64,000 nucleotides of DNA from an uncultured Mucilaginibacter sp. (GTDB taxonomy: Bacteria > Bacteroidota > Bacteroidia > Sphingobacteriales > Sphingobacteriaceae), in contig CAJYJH010000041.1 of assembly GCA_913775265.1 (NCBI GenBank), positions 1 through 64,000 on the forward strand, given 5' to 3'. Within the stretch, counting starts at the first letter, position 1. Each line of letters starts with the position of its first letter. The notes under the pieces are model-generated. The model saw only the letters and a program-made list of their open reading frames with translations. It ran no database searches and was not told the DNA's origin. A program made the position numbers and the translations under genes. This document shows, one piece after another, positions 36,637 to 45,500 of the stretch.

Positions 36637-37536
36637 ATGCCGGCTTCAAAAACTCCCATTTACACAGCTCTCGGAGCTAATCTTTTAATTGCCATTACTA
36701 AACTGGTTGCCGCATTATTTACAGGCAGCTCGGCCATGGTGTCAGAAGGTATACATTCCCTGGTAGATACGAGTAACGAAGTGCTTCTACTATTAGGCAT
36801 TAAAAGAAGTCAAAAACCGCCCGACGAGCATCGGCCCTTCGGTTATGGCCGCGAATTATATTTCTGGTCTTTCATCGTATCACTTTTATTTTTTGCTTTG
36901 GGCGGGGGTTTTTCCATTTATGAGGGCATCGAGCATTTAATAAACCCTGAATACGTGACCAATCCTGTTTGGAACTATGCCGTTTTGGGAATAGCTTTTA
37001 TATTCGACGGCATATCCTTCATCACAGCTTTAAAAGAATTTACCCGACAACGTGGGGATACGCCTTTCTGGCAGGCGGTACGCGAAAGCAAGGACCCACC
37101 CACGTTTGTAGTTTTATTTGAAGATGCGGCTGATGTGATCGGTATCCTCATAGCCTTCACCGGTATTTTGTTAGGACAGTTGCTCAACAACCCTTATATT
37201 GATGGCATTGCATCTATCATGATTGGTTTGCTGCTTACGGCGGTGGCCATTGTATTGGTACGCGAAAGCCGCAGCCTGCTGATGGGAGAAACTCCGATGC
37301 CCGACGAGTTACAACAAGTAGTAGGCATAGCAGAAAAACACGAAGCCGTTAACAAAGTGGTTCATCATCTATCTACCTTTCTGGCTCCCGAAGAAGTAAT
37401 TCTGGTTTTAAAAATCAACTTTAAATCCGATGATGGCAACCAGCAAATTATCACCGCTATTGATAATATCCGAACGTCTATACAGCAAACTTATCCACAT
37501 TACAAGCAGTTATTTATTGAACCGGTGAGCCTGTAG
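36637..37536 (+). CDS. Cation diffusion facilitator family transporter
   Basis: A proton-antiport metal exporter (Zn2+, Co2+, Fe2+ or similar) of about 299 aa. Six membrane helices precede a C-terminal ferredoxin-like cytoplasmic domain (about 205-295). Metal-binding residues are in HSLVDTSNE and in the helix-5 region DAADVIGIL, though the second motif has D-x3-D rather than the H-x3-D of zinc-preferring YiiP, so metal choice is uncertain. I chose the ATG at 36637 (MPASKTPIYTALGANL); a GTG at 36595 would add a cysteine-containing N-terminus (CLKSCNTC), which would be notable if real. Divergent from the His-rich gene. Confidence 0.85.
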   Translation: MPASKTPIYTALGANLLIAITKLVAALFTGSSAMVSEGIHSLVDTSNEVLLLLGIKRSQKPPDEHRPFGYGRELYFWSFIVSLLFFALGGGFSIYEGIEHLINPEYVTNPVWNYAVLGIAFIFDGISFITALKEFTRQRGDTPFWQAVRESKDPPTFVVLFEDAADVIGILIAFTGILLGQLLNNPYIDGIASIMIGLLLTAVAIVLVRESRSLLMGETPMPDELQQVVGIAEKHEAVNKVVHHLSTFLAPEEVILVLKINFKSDDGNQQIITAIDNIRTSIQQTYPHYKQLFIEPVSL

Positions 37537-37689
37537 ATGTGCAGATGTGCGAGTATGCAGATGTGCAAATGAAGAAAAGTTTAGTGATGAAGAATCTTAT
37601 AATATACCCAATCTGCTTTTGATTAGTTTAGATTTTCAATTAAATAATCATTCTCATCTGCACATCTGCATATTCGCACATCTGCACAT
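37537..37689. repeat. Long intergenic inverted repeat with 8-base periodic arms
   Basis: 36-base arms (37537-37572 and 37654-37689) complementary at 34 of 36 positions, loop of 81 bases. The left arm reads as a degenerate tandem array with period 8 (atgtgcag, atgtgcga, gtatgcag, atgtgcaa). It starts at the stop codon of the CDF gene and ends well before the rpsA promoter. Confidence 0.8.
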
Positions 37690-37782
37690 TAAAATCATAT
37701 TTGCACATTCGCCCGCAACAATATTTGCTTCAATATCAGCATTTAACAATATTTTTTCTTTTATTTAAAAGAAATTTATCTG

Positions 37783-37790
37783 TACCTTTG
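37783..37790 (+). promoter_or_regulatory. -7 promoter box of rpsA
   Basis: TACCTTTG, full consensus match, 39 bases before the ATG. Confidence 0.6.
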
Positions 37791-37794
37791 CAGT

Positions 37795-37808
37795 CCCAAT
37801 TAATTGGG
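37795..37808 (+). promoter_or_regulatory. Perfect palindrome in the rpsA 5' leader
   Basis: CCCAATTAATTGGG is a 14-base perfect palindrome at the predicted transcription start, directly before the AAAAGGAGACAA ribosome-binding region. Possible operator or mRNA hairpin for autoregulation. Confidence 0.5.
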
Positions 37809-37828
37809 AAAAGGAGACAATTTATTTA

Positions 37829-39778
37829 ATGGCAAAAAAACAAGAAGCAGAAAAAGAATTAAAATCTAAACAGGCTGAGCTGGAGACAGTTGGAGCTGGT
37901 AAAGAGAGAGAAAACATTGAGTCAGAAGCTGATTCAATCTCTATTGATGAAATCAAATCTAAAATTGCAGCTAACCAAGACGAGTTTGACTGGGACGCTG
38001 ACGAAAAGAAATTTGGTAACTACAGCGACTCTGATCGTGAAAAATTTGAAAAAATGTACGATGGTACATTCAATTCAATCAATCAAGGTGAAATTATCAC
38101 TGGTACTGTAGTAAACATCAATAACAAAGACGTGGTATTAAACATCGGTTTTAAATCTGATGGTATGGTATCATTGTCAGAATTCCGTGATACACCTGAT
38201 CTGAAAATCGGTGATGTTGTTGACGTTTTTGTTGAGTCGCAAGAAGATGCTAACGGCCAGTTGGTATTATCTCGCAAACGTGCTAAAACACAAAAATCAT
38301 GGGAGCGCATTAATGATGCATTAACTAACGATGAAATCATCACCGGTTTTGTGAAAAGCCGTACTAAAGGTGGTTTAATTGTTGATATAATGGGCGTTGA
38401 AGCCTTCTTACCTGGTTCACAAATCGATATCAAGCCTATCCGCGATTACGATGTGTATGTAGGTAAAACTATGGAGTTCAAAGTTGTTAAAATCAACCAC
38501 GAGTTTAAAAACGTAGTGGTATCGCACAAAGTGCTGATTGAGGATGACTTAGAAAACCAAAAAATTGAAATTGTTGCCCGCCTTGAAAAAGGTCAGGTAC
38601 TGGAAGGTACCGTTAAAAATATCACTGACTTCGGTGTGTTCATCGACTTGGGTGGTGTTGACGGCTTACTGCACATTACCGATATCTCTTGGGGCCGTAT
38701 CGAGCATCCGCGTGAAGTATTGTCTCTGGATCAGAAAATCAATGTGGTTGTTCTGGACTTTGATGACGAGAAAAAACGTATTGCTCTGGGCTTAAAACAA
38801 TTAACTCCTCACCCTTGGCAAAGCCTTGACGAATCAATCCAGGTTGGTTCTAAAGTAAAAGGTAAAATTGTTACTGTGGCTGATTACGGTGCATTCTTGG
38901 AGATCACTCCAGGTGTTGAAGGTTTGATCCACGTATCAGAAATGTCATGGTCACAAAACCTGCGCAATCCTCAAGAATTCCTGAAAGTTGGTGACGAAGT
39001 TGAAGCTCAGGTTTTGACTTTAGACCGCGAAGAGCGCAAAATGTCATTAGGTATTAAACAATTAACTCCTGATCCATGGCAAAACGCCGGTGAGAAATAC
39101 GCTGTTGGTACTCAGCACGTAGCCACCGTTAAAAACATGACCAACTTTGGTGTGTTTGTTGAGCTGGAAGACGGAATTGATGGTTTGATCCACATCTCTG
39201 ACCTTTCTTGGTCTAAAAAAGTTAACCACCCTAACGAGTTTACTAAAGTAGGCGAGAAATTAGACGTGGTTGTTTTAGAGCTTGACATCGAAAACCGCAA
39301 ACTGAGCTTAGGCCACAAACAACTGGAAGAAAACCCTTGGGATACTTTCGAAACCATCTTCACTGTTGACTCGATCCATGAAGGTACTGTATTGAAAGTA
39401 ACTGACAAAGGTGCTGTTGTAGCTTTACCTTACGGTGTTGAAGGCTTTGCGCCAACCAAACACTTAGTGAAAGAAGACGGTAAATCTTTAAAAGCTGAAG
39501 ATACTGCTGAATTCAAAATCATCGAGTTTGGTAAAGACAACAAACGTATCGTTATTTCTCACTCGCGCATTTGGGAAGACCAACGCGCTGAAGCAAGAGT
39601 AACTGACTTTGAAAACCGTAAAAAAGAAGCTAAAGCTGCTAACAACGCGGTTAAAAAAGTAAAAGAGTCTGTTGAGAAATCAACCCTGGGCGACTTAAGC
39701 GTTCTGGCTCAATTGAAAGAGCAAATGGAAGGTGCTGAAAACAAAGCACGTAACAGCTCTAACGAGGATTCAAAATAA
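37829..39778 (+). CDS. rpsA: 30S ribosomal protein S1
   Basis: mRNA-binding ribosomal protein. At 649 aa it carries six S1 (OB-fold) domains, about residues 80-150, 165-240, 255-325, 340-410, 425-500 and 515-580, with repeated GxVxxIxDFGxFVDLG and DGLxHIxDxSW signatures. An acidic N-terminal extension (about 75 residues rich in Glu and Lys) and a Lys/Glu-rich tail are usual for Bacteroidetes S1. The start ATG follows a strong AAAAGGAGACAA purine stretch. It is monocistronic: own -7 box upstream and a perfect terminator downstream. Confidence 0.96.
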   Translation: MAKKQEAEKELKSKQAELETVGAGKERENIESEADSISIDEIKSKIAANQDEFDWDADEKKFGNYSDSDREKFEKMYDGTFNSINQGEIITGTVVNINNKDVVLNIGFKSDGMVSLSEFRDTPDLKIGDVVDVFVESQEDANGQLVLSRKRAKTQKSWERINDALTNDEIITGFVKSRTKGGLIVDIMGVEAFLPGSQIDIKPIRDYDVYVGKTMEFKVVKINHEFKNVVVSHKVLIEDDLENQKIEIVARLEKGQVLEGTVKNITDFGVFIDLGGVDGLLHITDISWGRIEHPREVLSLDQKINVVVLDFDDEKKRIALGLKQLTPHPWQSLDESIQVGSKVKGKIVTVADYGAFLEITPGVEGLIHVSEMSWSQNLRNPQEFLKVGDEVEAQVLTLDREERKMSLGIKQLTPDPWQNAGEKYAVGTQHVATVKNMTNFGVFVELEDGIDGLIHISDLSWSKKVNHPNEFTKVGEKLDVVVLELDIENRKLSLGHKQLEENPWDTFETIFTVDSIHEGTVLKVTDKGAVVALPYGVEGFAPTKHLVKEDGKSLKAEDTAEFKIIEFGKDNKRIVISHSRIWEDQRAEARVTDFENRKKEAKAANNAVKKVKESVEKSTLGDLSVLAQLKEQMEGAENKARNSSNEDSK

Positions 39779-39802
39779 GTTATTAAATAAATCCCTTTTT
39801 AT

Positions 39803-39834
39803 AAGCCCTGCACTTTTTGTGCAGGGCTTTTTTT
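39803..39834 (+). terminator. Rho-independent terminator after rpsA
   Basis: Perfect stem AAGCCCTGCAC / GTGCAGGGCTT, TTTTT loop, then seven T. Confidence 0.9.
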
Positions 39835-39987
39835 ATTAAAGTCATTTTCTGCTGTTAATTGTGCTTGGCTATTAGTTTTAGAGCTTTTACTTAAAATATT
39901 ACCTTAAGAATAGCTAACGAATTTTCCATTGTCAGTAATACTACTTTAATTACTGTTGTTCGTTTAATGCTTTTACTTTATTCAGTC

Positions 39988-40552
39988 CTTTGTGAGGATC
40001 AGTAGAGTGATTTTACCACAGTCTGTGGTTGTTACTTTCTTTTTTCCTCAAAAAGAAAGTAACCAAAGAAAAACTCCCGGCTGTACCCTGTGCTATTGAA
40101 GGTAGTGATTTTACATAGGCTTGTGATTGCCGCACAGGCTGATGCCGGTTTTTGAGTTTAACTTCATACAGTACTTTTATTTTGATTAAAAATGTCGATC
40201 GTCCTTTTATATGCATTTGCAAATGCGGCAAGTCGAGTTTAGGTTTGCATTCATCTTTTAGAGTACAAACAGAACACCTTACTTCTTCCGCGGCATCAGG
40301 GCTGTTGTGCGGGTGGCACAAACCAAAGTAAAACCACCGCACTTAGTAGCAACAGAACGTAGCCGCAAGTTTTTTCTTTGGTATCTTTCTTTTTTGTATA
40401 AAAAAGAAAGTACATCCACAGACAGAAGTAAAATTACTTTACCAATCCTCACATAGCACCGCACTAAGTAAAAGCACCAATTTAATGTGACCAGAAAATA
40501 AATTAGCATCACTGGCGATGGTAACATCACTTTACTGTTTCTCACAAAGCAC
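39988..40552. repeat. Mosaic inverted-repeat element
   Basis: A unit of about 30 bases (CTTTGTGAGGATCAGTAG, continuing GTGATTTTACC) at 39988-40017 recurs inverted at about 40428-40460 and 40521-40552. Inside these, a long imperfect inverted pair (about 40018-40075 and 40365-40420) contains the local hairpins CTTTCTTTTTT...AAAAAGAAAG. The unit copies differ at several positions. The interior (about 40080-40360) holds no protein-like frame. Resembles dispersed Bacteroidetes intergenic repeats; family name not known to me. Confidence 0.65.
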
Positions 40553-40627
40553 TAAATGAAATAAATACCTAAACTAACAGCAACGAATCAAACCACACCT
40601 CTTCCTCAAAACATAGCAAACTTTTTT

Positions 40628-40635
40628 TACCTTTG
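40628..40635 (+). promoter_or_regulatory. -7 promoter box of the pyrR operon
   Basis: TACCTTTG, full match, 18 bases before the chosen pyrR ATG. It overlaps an alternative TTG start (40633), which argues against that start. Confidence 0.6.
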
Positions 40636-40653
40636 CCCAAACCTACTGAAACG

Positions 40654-41196
40654 ATGCAAAACCTGACATTGCTCGATGGGCAAAAGTTCCAGATTACCAT
40701 TCAGCGCCTTTGCCGACAGTTGATTGAAAATCACAACGACTTTTCGAACGCTATATTAATTGGTATACAACCACGGGGCATTTATCTGGCCCGGCGTGTG
40801 GCCGAAGAACTCGGCAAAATTTTAGGCAAACCGGTTTTACAGGGCGACCTGGATATCACCTTTTATCGTGATGACTTCCGTCGTCGTGAAGCACCCCTAC
40901 TGCCTAATCAAACCCGTATTGATTTTATTATTGAAGGTAAAAACGTAATCCTGATGGATGATGTATTGTGGACCGGCCGTACTATACGCGCCGCCATGGA
41001 TGCTATGCTGGCCTTTGGCAGACCGGGTAAAGTTGAACTCTTAACCTTGGTTGACCGCCGCTATTCGCGCCATATACCGGTTATGGCCGACTATACCGGC
41101 ATTGAGGTTGATTCTATCGCCTCACAAAAAGTGGTGGTGAGCTGGAAAGAAACCGACGGAGAAGATAAAGTGGTACTGGTATCCGAAATTAAATAA
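40654..41196 (+). CDS. pyrR: Bifunctional pyr operon regulator / uracil phosphoribosyltransferase
   Basis: A 180-aa type I phosphoribosyltransferase. The PRPP-binding motif VILMDDVLWTGRT is intact, and IGIQPRGIYLARRVAEEL and YRDDFRRR match PyrR. In Firmicutes PyrR also binds pyr mRNA leaders to attenuate transcription; I see no anti-anti-terminator pair in the very short leader here, so the protein may act mainly as an enzyme or through another mechanism. The ATG at 40654 is chosen because the longer TTG start falls on the promoter. Operon with pyrB (gap 53) and a small gene. Confidence 0.9.
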   Translation: MQNLTLLDGQKFQITIQRLCRQLIENHNDFSNAILIGIQPRGIYLARRVAEELGKILGKPVLQGDLDITFYRDDFRRREAPLLPNQTRIDFIIEGKNVILMDDVLWTGRTIRAAMDAMLAFGRPGKVELLTLVDRRYSRHIPVMADYTGIEVDSIASQKVVVSWKETDGEDKVVLVSEIK

Positions 41197-41249
41197 TTAC
41201 CTGTCTGCAGTATAAATATAAGTATTAAAATTCGAAACCTGATAGATAC

Positions 41250-42173
41250 ATGGCCGGGCTGAGCACACGACACTTACTTGGAATTAAAGATTTAAACCGC
41301 AATGATATTGAGCTGATTTTAGAAACAGCCGACACCTTTAAAGCTGTGATTAACCGGCCCATTAAAAAGGTACCGTCATTGCGCGATGTGACCATTGCCA
41401 ACATCTTTTTCGAAAACTCGACCCGTACCCGGCTATCATTTGAACTGGCTGAGCGCCGCCTCTCGGCAGATACCATCAACTTTGCAGCCTCATCTTCATC
41501 GGTAAGCAAAGGCGAAACATTGATAGATACCGTAAACAACATACTGGCCATGAAAGTGGATATGGTGGTGATGCGTCACCCTTACGCCGGTGCAGGGGTA
41601 TTTTTATCAAAGCATGTTAAGGCACAAATTGTAAACGCCGGCGATGGCGCCCACGAACATCCTACCCAAGCCTTGCTTGATGCCTTTTCCATCCGTGAAA
41701 AATTAGGTGATGTAGCCGGTAAAAAAGTAGTGATTGTGGGCGATGTACTGCACTCGCGTGTTGCCTTGTCCAACATTTTATGCTTGAAACAATTAGGTGC
41801 CGAAGTGATGGTTTGCGGCCCTACAACGCTAATTCCAAAATATATCAGCTCGTTAGGTGTTAAGGTTGAGCATAACTTGATCAAAGCGTTAAAATGGTGT
41901 GACGTGGCCAATATGTTGCGTATACAGTTAGAACGTCAGGATATCAAATACTTCCCGTCGCTGCGCGAGTACAGCATGCTGTATGGCCTGAATAAACAGA
42001 TACTGGACAGCTTAGATAAGAAGATTGTCATTATGCACCCTGGCCCTATAAATCGTGGCGTGGAGATTACCAGCGATGTAGCCGACAGCAAGCAATCCAT
42101 CATATTAGACCAGGTAGAAAACGGGGTAGCTGTACGCATGGCGGTGTTATACTTGTTGGCCGGTCAAAATTAA
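41250..42173 (+). CDS. pyrB: Aspartate carbamoyltransferase catalytic subunit
   Basis: Second step of pyrimidine synthesis, forming N-carbamoyl-aspartate. The carbamoyl-phosphate site is FENSTRTRLSFE near residue 53, followed by MRHPYAGAG, HPTQALLDAF near 135 and the aspartate-site HPGPINRG near 262. At 307 aa it is standard. No pyrI regulatory subunit follows, so feedback through PyrI is not evident at this locus. The next gene begins 16 bases downstream. Confidence 0.95.
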   Translation: MAGLSTRHLLGIKDLNRNDIELILETADTFKAVINRPIKKVPSLRDVTIANIFFENSTRTRLSFELAERRLSADTINFAASSSSVSKGETLIDTVNNILAMKVDMVVMRHPYAGAGVFLSKHVKAQIVNAGDGAHEHPTQALLDAFSIREKLGDVAGKKVVIVGDVLHSRVALSNILCLKQLGAEVMVCGPTTLIPKYISSLGVKVEHNLIKALKWCDVANMLRIQLERQDIKYFPSLREYSMLYGLNKQILDSLDKKIVIMHPGPINRGVEITSDVADSKQSIILDQVENGVAVRMAVLYLLAGQN

Positions 42174-42189
42174 TTGAGTAATAACAATT

Positions 42190-42474
42190 ATGGAATTCAG
42201 GCTGCTTCGCGACCACGTATTAAAAATTGAACAAGAAAAGGAAAAACCAAGTCGCGTTCGCATCATCGTTAAGCAACTTGGCAAGGAGCTGATCTGCCGT
42301 AAAGAGGGCATAAACGCACTATTAGATTTTATTTATGGCGGTGATGACCGGCTGATCAAAGGCAAATTGCAAATCAGCAAAACCAAAAATGCGATTAGTA
42401 TTTACATGAATGGGGATATCATAGGAACTATAGAAGCCCGCACTCTTTTAGAGGAGCTGAATAAATTACTATAA
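42190..42474 (+). CDS. Small hypothetical protein at the end of the pyr operon
   Basis: A 94-aa soluble, charged protein (MEFRLLRDHVLKIEQEKEKPSRVRIIV, ending EARTLLEELNKLL) with no recognisable domain. The tight 16-base gap to pyrB and a shared terminator imply co-transcription. It is too small to be PyrI and lacks its zinc cysteines. A link to pyrimidine synthesis is suggested only by position. Confidence 0.65.
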   Translation: MEFRLLRDHVLKIEQEKEKPSRVRIIVKQLGKELICRKEGINALLDFIYGGDDRLIKGKLQISKTKNAISIYMNGDIIGTIEARTLLEELNKLL

Positions 42475-42479
42475 AACCA

Positions 42480-42517
42480 AAGCGGCGGTCTGTGTACAGA
42501 TCGCCGCTTGGTTTTTA
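42480..42517. terminator. Terminator between the pyr operon and the second RND operon
   Basis: 13-base stem AAGCGGCGGTCTG / CAGATCGCCGCTT with one G-T position, TGTA loop, followed by GGTTTTTAT. Convergent genes suggest bidirectional use. Confidence 0.8.
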
Positions 42518-42532
42518 TAGACTTTTGTGATG

Positions 42533-45500
42533 TCAATGTGTCGCATCTAATTCAGCATGCTTTATAGTTTTTGGTTTCTTGACAAAAAAACGCTCTTTCA
42601 GCCTTACCCTGATCAAGTACATGCAAGGTACCACAATCAAAGTGATGATAGTGGCAAAGCCCAAACCGAAAATCATGGTCCAGGCTAATGGCCCCCAAAA
42701 GGCAACGTTATCTCCGCCAAAGTGAATGTGCGGTTCAAAGTGGGTAAACAAGCCCACAAAGTCAATGTTAAAGCCTACGGCCAACGGTATTAAACCCAAT
42801 ATGGCGGCAGTAGCGGTAAGCAATACTGGTGTCATCCGGGTATGGCCTGCTTCTACCACGGCATCATGTGGGTTAGCACCTTGTTCAATCAGCAAATCGG
42901 TAAACTCAACCAGCAATATACCGTTACGTACCACCACACCGGCCAAAGCAATAATACCTACACCGGTCATTACAATAGCCATCGTCATACCGAAGATGCT
43001 CACGCCTAACAGCACACCAATGATACTAAAGAAAATCTCGCTGATAATAATTAATGTTTTACCAATTGAATTAAACTGAATCATCAGGATGATCAAAATT
43101 AATCCGAACGATGTAAGTAACGCGCCGCCCAAAAAGGTAACTGCCTCCATCTGGTCTTCCTGACCGCCGCCCTGGCGAATAATTACGTTATCGGGTTTTT
43201 TGAAGTTACGGATAGCCTGCAGTATGCTGGCATTAACCTCGTTGGCATTGTAAGGTTTAATTACGTTAGAGCCTAAGGTTAATACCCTGCGCTGCTGCTT
43301 GCGCTTAATGTTACTGTAGGTATTGGTATAACGTATATCCGAAAAAGCGGAAATTGGTACCTGACGGATAGCGCCGCCCGTAGCCATATCGCGGTAAGTG
43401 ATTTTCATGTTACGGATATCGTCAATGCTACCGCGTTGTTGTTCTGCAGCTCTTACTTTGATCTGGTAATCATCCTCTTTAGTGTTTCTGAAATCTGCTG
43501 CTTTCCAACCCAAGATGCCTGTAACCAGATTTTGTGTGATTTGGCCTGACGAAATACCTTCGCGATTGGCACGACTTCGGTCAATGTCGAAAACAATCTC
43601 GGGCTTGTCGCTCTGCACATCGGCCACCAGATTTTCAATACCGGCAATGTTTTGCTTAGCCAAGTATGCCTTTAAGCGGTTGCCGGTTTTAACCAGCGTA
43701 TCCAGGTCATCGCCAATAATTTCGATACTGATATCTTTTTGCACCGGCGGGCCACTGCTTTCCTGAGCAACTGATACCTGCGCGCCCGGGTAACCTTGCA
43801 CGGCACTGCGTATGTTTTTCAAAATATCTTTGGTATCCTTTCCATTACGTTTACCAAACTCCACAAAGGCTACGGTAACTTTACCTTTATTCTGATAATC
43901 GCCCTGATCTTCATCCTGTGGGTCGGTTACACTTTTGGTAACGTTAGAGATGATAGAAGAAACGATGTCTTTATCCGGTTCTACCACTTGCGCTACCTTT
44001 TGCTCGATTTTTTTAGTAACAGCATTGGTGGCAGCTTGGTCAGTGCCGATAGGCAAGGTAATGTATACGTATGCAAAGTTAGGATCGCCTGACGGGAAAA
44101 ATTCCGGCGTTTTGCCTAAAACTATGTTTAGGATGATAGCCAATACAAAAAGCCCAAGCGTGCCTAATAGCACGGTAACAGGGCGTTTAACAGCCCGCTC
44201 GAGCCATTTGGCATACCAGTTTTGAAAGCGTGGCCATGTGTTTTTCTGGAATCGATCGATCACCTTGAGTAAGACGAAATGATTGAGCAGGTAAAGGCCC
44301 ATAATAAATACCACCAGGTTTCCTATGCCAATATTGATGAGGTAGCTTATCGCCGCAGCAATACCCATCACAATCATGGTGCGCTTTACCTTGCGGTCAA
44401 ACTTAGGATGATCATGTTCGCCCTCTACATGCGGTTTCATAAAATCGACCGCAAATACCGGGTTCATAATGTAAGCTACTACCAACGACGCCAGCAAAGT
44501 GATAATAAGTGTGATAGGCAAGAAGAACATAAACTGACCGATGATACTGTTCCAGAACGCCAACGGAACGAAGGGCGCCAGGGTAGTCATGGTACCCGAG
44601 AATACCGGTAAAAACACCTCGCCAGCTGCTATCTTAGCTGCTTCTTTAATTGGCACCCGGCCGTTGTCAAAAATACGGTGGGTGTTCTCGATCACTACAA
44701 TGGCATCATCCACCACAATGCCCAATGCCAGTAAAAAGGAAAACAGCACAATCATGTTAAGGGTAAACCCAATCCAGGGCATTACCAAAAAGGCAATAAA
44801 ACACGATAGCGGAACCGACAACGCTACAAAGATGGCATTGGTTGTTCCCATGAAAAACATCAGAATAACAGTAACCAGTATAAAACCGATAACGATGGTG
44901 TTAATTAAATCGTTAAGGGTAACACGGGTTTTGTCAGATTGGTCGCCGGTAACGGTGATATTCAATCCTTTCGGAAAAACGGTTTTCTGCTTTTCTTTGA
45001 TCAAAGCATTAATCTTATCTGATGCCTCGATTAAATTTTCGCCGGCGCGCTTACTTACGTTAAGGGTAATTACGTTTTTAAACTTATCACTTTCGGGTGT
45101 TTTTAAGCGGGCATAGCTTTCTTGTTCTAAAAATGAGTCTTTAACTTCGGCTATATCGCGTAAATAAACCGCTTGTCCTTTCGGATTGCGAATAAATATC
45201 TCGCCAACTTCATCAGCATTTTTAAAGTCTTTCTTAATATCAATGCTGCGTCTTACACCGTCGGTTTTCACTGTACCTACGGATGCCAAAATATTTTCGT
45301 TACCTATGGCCTGGATAATGTCATTAAATGTAAGTTGAGCGGCACTCATCTTATTAATATCTACGTTCACCTGTATCTCGGGCGTTAAAGCGCCGATCTC
45401 ATCAACCTTTGATATTTCTTTAAAGCTTTCGATCTCATCCTTTAAAATATCTGCATACTCTTTCAGCTTTTTCAAGTCGTAATCGCCCGAAAGGTTGATA

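Larger units (their letters stand above)
39779..40653. other. 875-base non-coding gap with repeat element, before pyrR
   Basis: After the rpsA terminator this gap is filled by a mosaic inverted-repeat element (39980-40560). Two frames of 88 and 109 codons on the minus strand lie within it but show no protein-like composition. The pyrR promoter is at its right end (40628). Confidence 0.7.

Noticed and set aside
37537..37689. CRISPR-like array
   Set aside because: The regular ATGTGCAG words are contiguous, degenerate and mirrored, with no spacers and no cas genes nearby.
40013..40545. Two minus-strand open frames (about 109 and 88 codons) in the gap before pyrR
   Set aside because: They coincide with the inverted-repeat element, show low-complexity Lys/Leu/Phe runs created by the T-rich hairpins, and have no promoter or family resemblance.
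44541..45116. 191-codon open frame on the plus strand
   Set aside because: It lies fully antisense to the RND permease gene; composition follows the reverse complement of membrane-helix codons.
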